9,973 nt of DNA from JAZKFP01 sp040386355 (GTDB taxonomy: Bacteria > Pseudomonadota > Gammaproteobacteria > Pseudomonadales > UBA6940), in contig JAZKFP010000212.1 of the NCBI GenBank assembly GCA_040386355.1, forward strand, positions 1-9,973. Direction: 5' to 3'. The notes beneath the pieces were generated by a model. That model did no database searches, was not told the origin of the DNA, and saw only the letters and a program-made list of their open reading frames with translations. Positions within the stretch are counted from its first letter, which is position 1, and every line of letters starts with the position of its first letter. The translations under genes were made by a program, and so were the position numbers. Shown one piece after another: positions 1-6,076 of the stretch.

Positions 1-5
1 TTTTC

Positions 6-866
6 ATGTTCCCAGAACATCTGATGCGATTGGACGGTAAAAAAGTTGCTGAACATATTCAGCAAAGATTAACGCAATTAATTTCTACTCTTCCGATCAA
101 ACCTTGCTTGACAGTAATTTTAGTTGGACAAGATCCAGCTTCTGAGATTTATGTTGGACGTAAACATCAAGCCTGCGAAGCAGTAGGTATTGTTTCGCGG
201 ATGATTAAATTACCTGATTCAATTTCCGAAACTGAATTACTGACGCATATAACTTCGCTTAACAACGATACAGCAGTACATGGAATACTGGTACAACTTC
301 CGCTGCCAGCGCATATTTCTCCACAATCCATTTTAGAAGCGATTGACCCCAAAAAAGATGTCGATGGTTTTCATCCTTACAATTTAGGCTTACTCGCTGC
401 ACGATATCCCGGATTACGGCCCTGCACTCCTCGTGGTGTTATGTCGATGTTAGAGTTTTATGAAATTGATCTGAAAGGTCTGCACGCTGTTATTGTTGGC
501 GCATCCAATATTGTTGGACGACCCATGGCTTTAGAATTATTACTAGCCGGTTGTACAATTACAGTATGCCATCGTTTTACTAAAAATTTAGCAGAGCACG
601 TGGCTAAAGCAGACATTGTTGTTGCTGCTGCGGGCAAACCTCATCTAATAAAAAGTAATTGGATTAAAAAAGGCGCAATTATTATTGATGTCGGAATTCA
701 TCGAACCTCTCATGGCATTATTGGTGATGTTGAAATTACAAATGAATGTTTAGCATTTGCCGCCACTCCAGTTCCTGGCGGTGTGGGCCCAATGACAGTT
801 GCGACTTTATTACACAACACAGTTTCTACAGCCTGCGTGCAAAACAAACTTAACTTCCTATACTAA
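6..866 (+). CDS. folD: Bifunctional methylenetetrahydrofolate dehydrogenase / methenyltetrahydrofolate cyclohydrolase
   Basis: FolD interconverts 5,10-methylene-THF, 5,10-methenyl-THF and 10-formyl-THF in the cytosol, with NADP as cofactor, and supplies one-carbon units for purine and formyl-Met synthesis. The protein is 286 residues, about the E. coli length (288), and collinear with it. The family signatures are present: PASEIYVGRK with Tyr49 and the catalytic Lys53, ILVQLPLP with Gln97, KDVDGFHPYN with Asp120, the Rossmann segment GASNIVGRPM (165-174) and the C-terminal PVPGGVGPMT (255-264). All key residues are intact. The start is uncertain. ATG at 6 has only five bases before it in the window, and an in-frame ATG at 24 would give MRLDGKKV, which fits the family start slightly better; neither shows a visible ribosome site. 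A short gap of about 60 bp leads to the next gene on the same strand. Confidence 0.97.
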   Translation: MFPEHLMRLDGKKVAEHIQQRLTQLISTLPIKPCLTVILVGQDPASEIYVGRKHQACEAVGIVSRMIKLPDSISETELLTHITSLNNDTAVHGILVQLPLPAHISPQSILEAIDPKKDVDGFHPYNLGLLAARYPGLRPCTPRGVMSMLEFYEIDLKGLHAVIVGASNIVGRPMALELLLAGCTITVCHRFTKNLAEHVAKADIVVAAAGKPHLIKSNWIKKGAIIIDVGIHRTSHGIIGDVEITNECLAFAATPVPGGVGPMTVATLLHNTVSTACVQNKLNFLY

Positions 867-913
867 AAAAATTGTAAGAGAACTAAAACTCTTTTAACTA
901 TTTTCATTGGCTT

Positions 914-920
914 TAGGAGT
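914..920 (+). promoter_or_regulatory. Ribosome binding site that fixes the start of the small gene
   Basis: TAGGAGT lies 7 bases before ATG 928. A TTG at 907 is in the same frame and would add seven residues, but it lies upstream of this Shine-Dalgarno sequence and has none of its own. The site therefore decides for ATG 928. Confidence 0.8.
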
Positions 921-927
921 TAAAATC

Positions 928-1227
928 ATGTCATTTCCTGAAATTAAACCACAAGATTTTATGACATTTAGTCGAGAAACTCCCGGTTATGTTCAGGTTG
1001 AAAAAGCTTTAATTGAAATTGGTGGCAAAGGCGTTGAAGGCACAGCTTTCAAATTAGAAGCATTAACTGCGGCAGGTTGGAAATATGGAAAATTAATATC
1101 GTATGGCGCTCATCCTCAATCTGCAGCTGAAGCTTTTAATTTAGTGCGTGCAGTATTAGAAACCACCAAAGAACGTGGCGAAATTATTCCACAAATTAAA
1201 CAAATAGCTTCTGGCAATAATCATTAA
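928..1227 (+). CDS. Small protein of unknown function, 99 residues
   Basis: I do not recognise this protein with confidence. From ATG 928 it is a soluble, mainly helical-looking 99-residue protein (MSFPEIKPQDFMTF...) with no signal peptide, membrane segment or cysteines. Visible features are a Gly-rich turn (IGGKGVEG), aromatic residues around AAGWKYGKLISYGAHP, and an amphipathic C-terminal half with the block SAAEAFNLVRAVLETTKERG. The size, the helical character and the HPQSAAEAF turn recall phasin-like granule or surface proteins, but this is a weak impression and is not proposed as the function. Evidence that it is a real gene: a strong Shine-Dalgarno at 914-920, a full-length reading frame, and a rho-independent terminator 14 bp after the stop. 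It lies about 60 bp after folD on the same strand and could be co-transcribed with it. Confidence 0.85.
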   Translation: MSFPEIKPQDFMTFSRETPGYVQVEKALIEIGGKGVEGTAFKLEALTAAGWKYGKLISYGAHPQSAAEAFNLVRAVLETTKERGEIIPQIKQIASGNNH

Positions 1228-1241
1228 TGTAAAGGTAATTT

Positions 1242-1266
1242 AAAAGGCGCTTGATACGCCTTTTTT
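1242..1266 (+). terminator. Rho-independent terminator
   Basis: The 8-bp stem AAAAGGCG (1242-1249) pairs with CGCCTTTT (1257-1264) around a 7-base loop, and the run of six T ends at 1266. It lies 14 bp after the stop of the 99-residue gene and closes the folD / small-gene transcript. Because of the A-run on the 5' side it could also work for transcripts arriving on the minus strand, although none is evident here. Confidence 0.88.
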
Positions 1267-1438
1267 ATCGAAGAATTTTTTAGTGGGCTAAAAAAACAAG
1301 TTGTAAATTAACCATTATTTATCTTGTAGACGCCATAATTCGATGTTATTTCGATGTGCTCAGTGATATTAAAAACAATATTTCAGGATATTAATATTAC
1401 TTTTCAGGGAGAATTTAACTAGTCTAATCAGGTTTAAT
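1267..1438. other. Non-coding leader region of the LRR gene
   Basis: About 170 bp, very AT-rich, with no open frame of note. It holds an 8-bp direct repeat (1339-1357), several ATATT words between 1366 and 1397, and a purine-rich AGGGAG at 1406-1411. That AGGGAG is about 27 bases from the LRR ATG, too far to be its ribosome site. A weak AGG at 1430-1432 lies 6 bases before the ATG. No perfect sigma-70 promoter was found; GATATT (1365-1370) is a possible -10 with 4 of 6 consensus bases. Confidence 0.5.
1339..1357 (+). promoter_or_regulatory. Tandem TTCGATGT half-sites, possible response-regulator box
   Basis: TTCGATGT occurs at 1339-1346 and again at 1350-1357, so the period is 11 bp, one helical turn. 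Direct repeats with this spacing are typical of OmpR/PhoP/PmrA/CpxR-type binding boxes. The pair covers the place where a -35 element would stand relative to a possible -10 GATATT at 1365-1370, the usual position for an activator of this family. The half-site does not match the PmrA or CpxR half-sites I know, so the regulator is unknown. Confidence 0.35.
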
Positions 1439-3484
1439 ATGACTCAACCTATTGGCCCTAAACGTCCTGCATCACCCTCAATTTCTGCAACTGAATCACA
1501 TCAATCTTCAAAAAAACAAAAATCCAATATTGACGGTAGTGGCTCTTCCATGAGCATACCTAATAATAGTTCATTAAACACTCTTTTACGTATTGAAGCA
1601 GTGGAGATAAAAGCAGCAAGTTGGCAAGAGACATTAAAAAATTGGGTTGAACAAACTGGTTTAACTAACAAAGAAAAAAAAGGGCGAATAGAAGCTAAAG
1701 ATCGTATCTTACAGTGTTTTGAAAATTCTGAATCGGATTTACACTTAGAAGATTTACATTTATCCTATCTACCAAATATTTTTGCAGATCGACTTCATCT
1801 ACAGTGTTTAAACATAAAGAACAATAAGCGTATTGAAGATGTAAGTGTATTAAATTGCTCGCACTTAAAAAGATTAGAGGTGAGCAATTGTGAACTTAAT
1901 TCTTTAGACGAATTAGACCTTCCAGCCACTTTGATTTCTCTTATTGTATCAGGCAATAGCGGTTTAAAAACTATAAATCTCTCGACAACTAATTTAGAAA
2001 CTTTAATCGTTAAAGGCTGTGCCCTTACGGAACTTAGTAAAAAAAATCTTCCAGCATCATTAAAATACATTCGTATTTCTGACAATGAAAATCTCGAAAA
2101 TATTCAGCTTTGTCACATAGCTTATTTAGAAGAATTAGAAGCTCAAGGGTGTAATTTAAAGGCACTCACTGAAGATAATCTTCCAAGCTCGTTAATTAAG
2201 ATATGGGTTGCTGATAACCATGCACTTTCCAATATTAACCTTAGTCATATTACTGATTTAAAAGAATTAGATTTAGAAAGTTGTGGTTTAACAAATCTTC
2301 AGAAATCACATTTGCCTACAAAACTTGAAACCTTAGATGTTTCAGAGAATCAACAGTTGCAAATAATAGATTGCTCAGATTTATTAAATTTAAAAGCATT
2401 ATTTTTAAACAACTGTAACTTAGACAATATTCTATTTCCTAATCCCGAATTAATAGGGTCTGACATGCTTGCAATTGACCCATTTAAACTTCAGGAAATT
2501 TGTTTATCAAATAACCGGAGGCTTGATATTACGGATGACCAATTACAAATCTTAGTAAATCATCCCATACATCATCTCGAATTAGAAAATACTTTAGTGC
2601 AATGGGAAAACTTACCTCAGCAATTACAAGAAAATGATGAAATATTTATTGATACTCGTCCAGAAAACGAAGCAAACCAAAACTTACTTGGTGCACAAAA
2701 CACCCATACCGCAAGCATTCATGCATCAAGTTCTGCCAATGCGGCACTTTTATTAAATAACAATACAAATCTCAATATTGCTGAAAGCTGGTCAAATTTT
2801 AAAAAATTTGTTGAAGCACTTTCTATTGATAATGCAGGCATTCATCTAGATACAGGACGTGCGAATCAAGCTTTTAAAAATTCAACAGCTCAACGTTACA
2901 TGCAATACCCTTCTCATCTTGAACATATTGATAAAAAATCCAGCGTATCAGTGCAACAATTTTTAGCGCTCTTTTGGACAGCAATACACGATGAAAAACA
3001 ACGTGAAAAAGGGGTTTCTAAGCACGATGGTGAACAGGCGATAATCAATGCATTGTATGAAACTCAGCGTGGTTATAATTTAAATGAGCAAACAGATCCA
3101 CAAGATGATGGTGAGGAAGATAGCCCTATATGTGCCGGTGGAACCTTTAATAAAATTTCTGAAAAACAGGTTAGTATTTTAAAAGATATGAAGTTTGAGT
3201 TTGTAAATTCCAAAACATTTAATGATCGAATACATCATGAAATTAGAGTTCAAGCTCAACAATTGTTAGAAACAGCTGATAATAAGAAGACCTTAATTGT
3301 AGAAGTTCAAGAAAACGAACATTATTTAACCCTAAATATTTGGAATCAGATTAAACAAAATGTGTGTAATAGAATTCAGGAAGCTTTTGATGGAAAAATT
3401 ATTCAAGGAAAAAATACTGAACAAATGCTTGAAGAAAATACAAATTTTGAAAGTACTCTGCAATATTTGAAAGTTATCGATTAA
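1439..3484 (+). CDS. Leucine-rich-repeat protein, candidate secreted effector
   Basis: This is a 681-residue protein with no signal peptide and no clear membrane segment. Residues 1-45 are Ser/Lys-rich and disordered-looking, with basic clusters KR (8-9) and KKQK (25-28). Residues about 50-98 are helical. Residues about 99-397 are LRRs. The core, 121-317, alternates two 22-residue LRR types: one with Cys at the turn and a trailing LP, the other with Asn and a trailing INLS-like end. A linker rich in Asn, Ala and Ser (about 405-445) leads to a C-terminal region (450-681) containing LFWTAIHDE, ALYETQRGYNLNE and PICAGGTFNKISEK. From memory this resembles a recurring module of unknown function in Legionellales proteins, but I could not verify that. 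The tail has an acidic EQMLEEN block. There is no Cys-x-Asp motif in the C-terminal region, so an IpaH/SspH-type E3 ligase is not supported. The start ATG has only a weak AGG site. The stop overlaps the end of rmuC by 4 bp. Role as an effector is inferred. Confidence 0.9.
   Translation: MTQPIGPKRPASPSISATESHQSSKKQKSNIDGSGSSMSIPNNSSLNTLLRIEAVEIKAASWQETLKNWVEQTGLTNKEKKGRIEAKDRILQCFENSESDLHLEDLHLSYLPNIFADRLHLQCLNIKNNKRIEDVSVLNCSHLKRLEVSNCELNSLDELDLPATLISLIVSGNSGLKTINLSTTNLETLIVKGCALTELSKKNLPASLKYIRISDNENLENIQLCHIAYLEELEAQGCNLKALTEDNLPSSLIKIWVADNHALSNINLSHITDLKELDLESCGLTNLQKSHLPTKLETLDVSENQQLQIIDCSDLLNLKALFLNNCNLDNILFPNPELIGSDMLAIDPFKLQEICLSNNRRLDITDDQLQILVNHPIHHLELENTLVQWENLPQQLQENDEIFIDTRPENEANQNLLGAQNTHTASIHASSSANAALLLNNNTNLNIAESWSNFKKFVEALSIDNAGIHLDTGRANQAFKNSTAQRYMQYPSHLEHIDKKSSVSVQQFLALFWTAIHDEKQREKGVSKHDGEQAIINALYETQRGYNLNEQTDPQDDGEEDSPICAGGTFNKISEKQVSILKDMKFEFVNSKTFNDRIHHEIRVQAQQLLETADNKKTLIVEVQENEHYLTLNIWNQIKQNVCNRIQEAFDGKIIQGKNTEQMLEENTNFESTLQYLKVID
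1799..2389 (+). repeat. Coding LRR array with a 44-residue alternating super-repeat
   Basis: Nine consecutive LRR units (residues 121-317), 22 residues each with a single 21-residue exception. Type A units begin at 143, 186, 230 and 274 and follow LxxLxVxxCxLxxL with LP near the end. Type B units begin at 121, 165, 208, 252 and 296 and follow LxxLxVSxNxxLxxINLS. The A/B alternation is strict. The pattern is visible in the protein; the DNA has diverged, so it is an old duplication rather than a recent tandem expansion. A fifth A-like unit starts at 318 and then loses the register. Confidence 0.85.
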
Positions 3485-4857
3485 TTTAAAGTAGTTTTTT
3501 CGGTTTCTGTAGCGGGCTCTAGTTCAAGCAACGCTTTATCAATCCAATCCGTGGGTAATTTTTGACGAATTGAAACACCTAATGATTCAAAATCATGGGC
3601 TTGTTTTAACAAATTGCCCTTACCTTCCATCAGTTGATTTTTTGCTTTTTCATACGAATTTTGTAGTCGGTCGAGTTGTACTCCCATTTGTTGAAGAGTA
3701 TCCACATAAAGGCGTAATTTTTCATAAAAAAATGCAGCACGTTCTGCAATTTTAAGCGCATGTTTATTTTGCACTTCAAAACCCCACAGCTGTTTAATCA
3801 AACGCAAACTACTTAATAAAGTACAGGGCGTTGTCACTAAAATGTGAGAATTAATCGCATGCGTTAATAACTGATTATCAAATTGCATAGCCAATGCAAA
3901 CGCCGATTCAATTGGGATAAACAAAATAACCATGTCTGGCGCATTTAATGTAGAAATATCTTGATAGCGTTTGTTCGACAGTTCTTTAATCCGATCTTTA
4001 ATTGCCGCACAATGTGCCTTACAAGCTCGAGCTTTATCTTCTTCCAGATCGGTATTCATAAATTGTGCGTACGCTTCAAGAGAAACTTTAGCATCCACAA
4101 TTAAATGTTTTTGATTTGGTAAATGAACCACCACATCTGGGCGTTGTAATCCATTTTCACCCGAATAACTTGGCTGTATTTGATAATCGTGATCTTTTCG
4201 CAAACCAGATTGCTCCAGCAAATTTTCTAAAATTAATTCTCCCCAGTTGCCTTGAATTTTTTTGTTGCCACGAAGCGCTGTGGAAAGCTCATGCGCTTCT
4301 TGCGTAATTTTTTGGTTAAGTAGGGCTAATTGATGAATTTCGGTTTTTAAACTGGATTGTTGCTCAATACCTTGCGCATGAATCTGATCGGCACGTTTGC
4401 GGAAATCATCCAGTTGTTCACGAAAAGGTTGTAAATGGATTTGCAACAGTTCGCGCTGGCTTTGATTCAATGATTGCTCGCCTTTTTGCAATAATTGATT
4501 AGCAAGAACTTCAAATTCTGATTTTAACAATTGCTTTTGTTCTTGCATCCATTGTTGATGCGATTTCGATTGTTTATTTAATTCGTGCTGCGCATTTTCT
4601 AACTGAGTTTCAACACGGGTAAAATCTTGTAGAGTTTGGGAATGCTGTTGCGACAAAGTTGTTAATTCATTTCTAGCGTTGGCGAGCTGTTGATCTTTAA
4701 CTTGCGAACGCTCTTGCCACAGTTTGGTTTCCGACTTCTGCTGTTCTAACAACGCAATAATTTCAGTTTTCTTCTGCCAAAGCCGCGCACAATAAAAAAT
4801 AAAACCTATGCACATAATTAGAAATAGTGAAACTTGTACTATCAACGCAGAATTCAA
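3481..4857 (-). CDS. rmuC: RmuC family protein (DNA recombination, predicted nuclease fold)
   Basis: RmuC proteins are membrane-anchored, coiled-coil proteins that in E. coli limit recombination at inverted repeats; the exact activity is not settled. The 458-residue product has an N-terminal membrane helix (about 4-24), a long Gln/Glu/Lys-rich coiled coil (about 30-195) and then the RmuC domain. The domain shows GNWGE (203-207), RPDVVVHLP (239-247), LIVDAKVSLEAY with DAK at 255-257, PDMVILFIPIE (307-317) and TPCTLLSSLRLI (343-354). The RPDV...DAK arrangement resembles a PD-(D/E)xK nuclease core. The start is TTG at 4857, chosen because AGGGGAAGG (4860-4868) stands just before it and the membrane helix begins at once; the next in-frame ATG (Met15) would cut the helix. 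Its stop overlaps the convergent LRR gene by 4 bp. It is transcribed away from the repeat-bearing gap at 4858-5114. Confidence 0.93.
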   Translation of the reverse strand: MNSALIVQVSLFLIMCIGFIFYCARLWQKKTEIIALLEQQKSETKLWQERSQVKDQQLANARNELTTLSQQHSQTLQDFTRVETQLENAQHELNKQSKSHQQWMQEQKQLLKSEFEVLANQLLQKGEQSLNQSQRELLQIHLQPFREQLDDFRKRADQIHAQGIEQQSSLKTEIHQLALLNQKITQEAHELSTALRGNKKIQGNWGELILENLLEQSGLRKDHDYQIQPSYSGENGLQRPDVVVHLPNQKHLIVDAKVSLEAYAQFMNTDLEEDKARACKAHCAAIKDRIKELSNKRYQDISTLNAPDMVILFIPIESAFALAMQFDNQLLTHAINSHILVTTPCTLLSSLRLIKQLWGFEVQNKHALKIAERAAFFYEKLRLYVDTLQQMGVQLDRLQNSYEKAKNQLMEGKGNLLKQAHDFESLGVSIRQKLPTDWIDKALLELEPATETEKTTLN

Positions 4858-4859
4858 CG

Positions 4860-4868
4860 CCTTCCCCT
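4860..4868 (-). promoter_or_regulatory. Strong ribosome binding site supporting a TTG start for rmuC
   Basis: Read on the minus strand the sequence is AGGGGAAGG-CG-TTG. The AGGGG core has about 6 bases before the TTG codon, which is good spacing. No ATG alternative exists nearby without losing part of the membrane anchor. Confidence 0.75.
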
Positions 4869-4943
4869 GACTTTAAAATGGATATACTGCATGCAGATAA
4901 GATTTCCTAAATCACTTTACTAATATCTAATTAGAAATAGTTA

Positions 4944-4998
4944 GCGTTCGAGACGAACGAATGATTGTTCGCCCCTACAAACAATTACTAGTTTCCTA
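4944..4998 (+). repeat. Dispersed palindromic repeat, copy 1
   Basis: It starts with GCGTTC, continues with a degenerate form of the palindrome (CGAATGATTGTTCGCCCC), then TACAAACAAT and TTTCCTA. Over 4953-4998 it matches the copy at 9928-9973 at 39 of 46 positions without gaps, and the GCGTTC start is kept at the same distance in both. Two changes on the left side of the palindrome weaken the hairpin in this copy. Confidence 0.75.
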
Positions 4999-5025
4999 AA
5001 AATACTTCAATCTCTTGCGGTTACC

Positions 5026-5050
5026 GTAGGGGCGAATAATTATTCGCCCG
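5026..5050 (-). repeat. Dispersed palindromic repeat, copy 2 (inverted, core only)
   Basis: The core GGGCGAATAATTATTCGCCC (5030-5049) is a perfect 20-bp palindrome, flanked by the conserved GTAG/CTAC on one side, so on the minus strand it reads palindrome then CTAC as in the other copies. It faces copy 1 about 50 bp away; TTCGCCCCTAC (4968-4978) and GTAGGGGCGAA (5026-5036) are perfect inverted 11-mers. The region downstream of CTAC differs from copies 1 and 3. With no T-run after it on either strand, it is not a standard terminator. Confidence 0.8.
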
Positions 5051-5114
5051 CATGTAACAACACTTTTTATAAAATATTTCACCATGAAAAACTTATATGC
5101 GTTGGGTATATAAA

Positions 5115-6014
5115 TTATTTGTGCATCGGTGGCACAAGTGTAGTTGGATCGATTCGCTCATTACGCCAATTCATCCGCCAATCTAAATGTGGACCACTAA
5201 CACGTCCAGTCGCACCAACTTGTGCAATAGGATCACCTTGTTTAATTTGATCTCCTTCTTTTACCAATATTTTATGCAAATGCAAGAAGGTTGAAGATAC
5301 GCCGTAGCCATGATCAATAATTAATGTGCCGCCTGAATAAAACATATCGTTATTAGTTAAGGTAACTTTTCCACCAGCGGGTGCCTTAACAACAGTTCCG
5401 GTTGGTGCTGCGATATCTACTCCAAAATGTGGTTGTTTTGGCACGCCATTTAACACACGTTGACTTCCATATACACCAGAAATTGGGCCATTCAACGGCC
5501 ATACAAAATCACTAAAAGCATCAGAAAAAGTAAATTCGATTTTTCGTGCTTGTTCTACTTGATAGGCTTCATCTTGTGCACGCTGAATATTTTTTGTAGA
5601 AGGATTTACCTTACTTTCTGGCATTCCAGAAATACGCTGAATATCGTACGTTTGTGGTTTAATTTTTAAAATTACTTTTTTATGAACGCCGTTAATTATC
5701 CATTCGAATTGGTGTTCAGGGACTGCATCACGGCCAAATCCAAATACAAATTTTCCATTCGGTGTAACTGTTAATTTTTCGCCGTTCAACAGGACTTCAC
5801 CCAAAGGATTTATCGTTCCTCGAATTAAACCGCCTTGTTTAAGAGAGCCTTTTAAAGTTAGTTCTTTGGATAAATTATGTATTGTTGAATAGGAATCATT
5901 TTCTGAGGAAATAATTTCAGGTTTTTTATCGTAATTTGCTGTAACGGATAGTGGAGTACAACCTATTAAAAGACTTAATCCGAACCCAATACATTTCCGT
6001 TTTCCTAACAACAT
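5115..6014 (-). CDS. Exported M23 (LytM-type) metallopeptidase family protein
   Basis: Predicted periplasmic or outer-membrane-attached peptidoglycan hydrolase, or an activator of one, of 299 residues. The N-terminus has basic residues, a hydrophobic stretch (8-18) and LIGC (16-19), which fits a lipobox with Cys19; an alternative signal peptidase I site is VTA (24-26). Residues about 52-98 form a beta-rich domain (GSLKQGGLIRG...FVFGFGRDA) that I recall preceding the peptidase in this gammaproteobacterial subfamily. The M23 domain (about 170-297) has HFGVD with H196 and D200 as metal ligands, FLHLH with H245 at the catalytic His position, and GATGRVSGPHLDW with H277. Where classic LytM enzymes have a second His (GPHLH), this protein has Asp279. 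The ATG start has AAAGGAG 6 bases upstream. It follows pyrC by 62 bp on the same strand. Confidence 0.9.
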   Translation of the reverse strand: MLLGKRKCIGFGLSLLIGCTPLSVTANYDKKPEIISSENDSYSTIHNLSKELTLKGSLKQGGLIRGTINPLGEVLLNGEKLTVTPNGKFVFGFGRDAVPEHQFEWIINGVHKKVILKIKPQTYDIQRISGMPESKVNPSTKNIQRAQDEAYQVEQARKIEFTFSDAFSDFVWPLNGPISGVYGSQRVLNGVPKQPHFGVDIAAPTGTVVKAPAGGKVTLTNNDMFYSGGTLIIDHGYGVSSTFLHLHKILVKEGDQIKQGDPIAQVGATGRVSGPHLDWRMNWRNERIDPTTLVPPMHK

Positions 6015-6076
6015 CCGTGTCTCCTTTACATTTTATAATTTTAAATTTTTTTTATAAAAAATTAATTTGCTCGCTT

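Noticed and set aside
876..893. Hairpin AAGAG...CTCTT followed by TT after folD
   Set aside because: The stem is only 5 bp and AT-rich with an 8-base loop and a short T-run; too weak to call a terminator, and the next gene probably shares the transcript.
907..927. Upstream TTG start for the small gene
   Set aside because: It precedes the Shine-Dalgarno sequence; ATG 928 has ideal spacing from it.
2786..3484. LRR protein as a novel E3 ubiquitin ligase (IpaH/SspH type)
   Set aside because: The C-terminal region has only two cysteines (565 and 643), neither in the Cys-x-Asp catalytic context, and its motifs do not resemble the NEL domain.
5030..5049. Palindrome as terminator of the peptidase gene
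   Set aside because: No T-run follows the stem on either strand, and the same sequence occurs elsewhere as a dispersed repeat.
4944..5050. CRISPR-like or direct-repeat array
   Set aside because: There are only two copies, in opposite orientation and with different flanks; this is a palindromic interspersed repeat.
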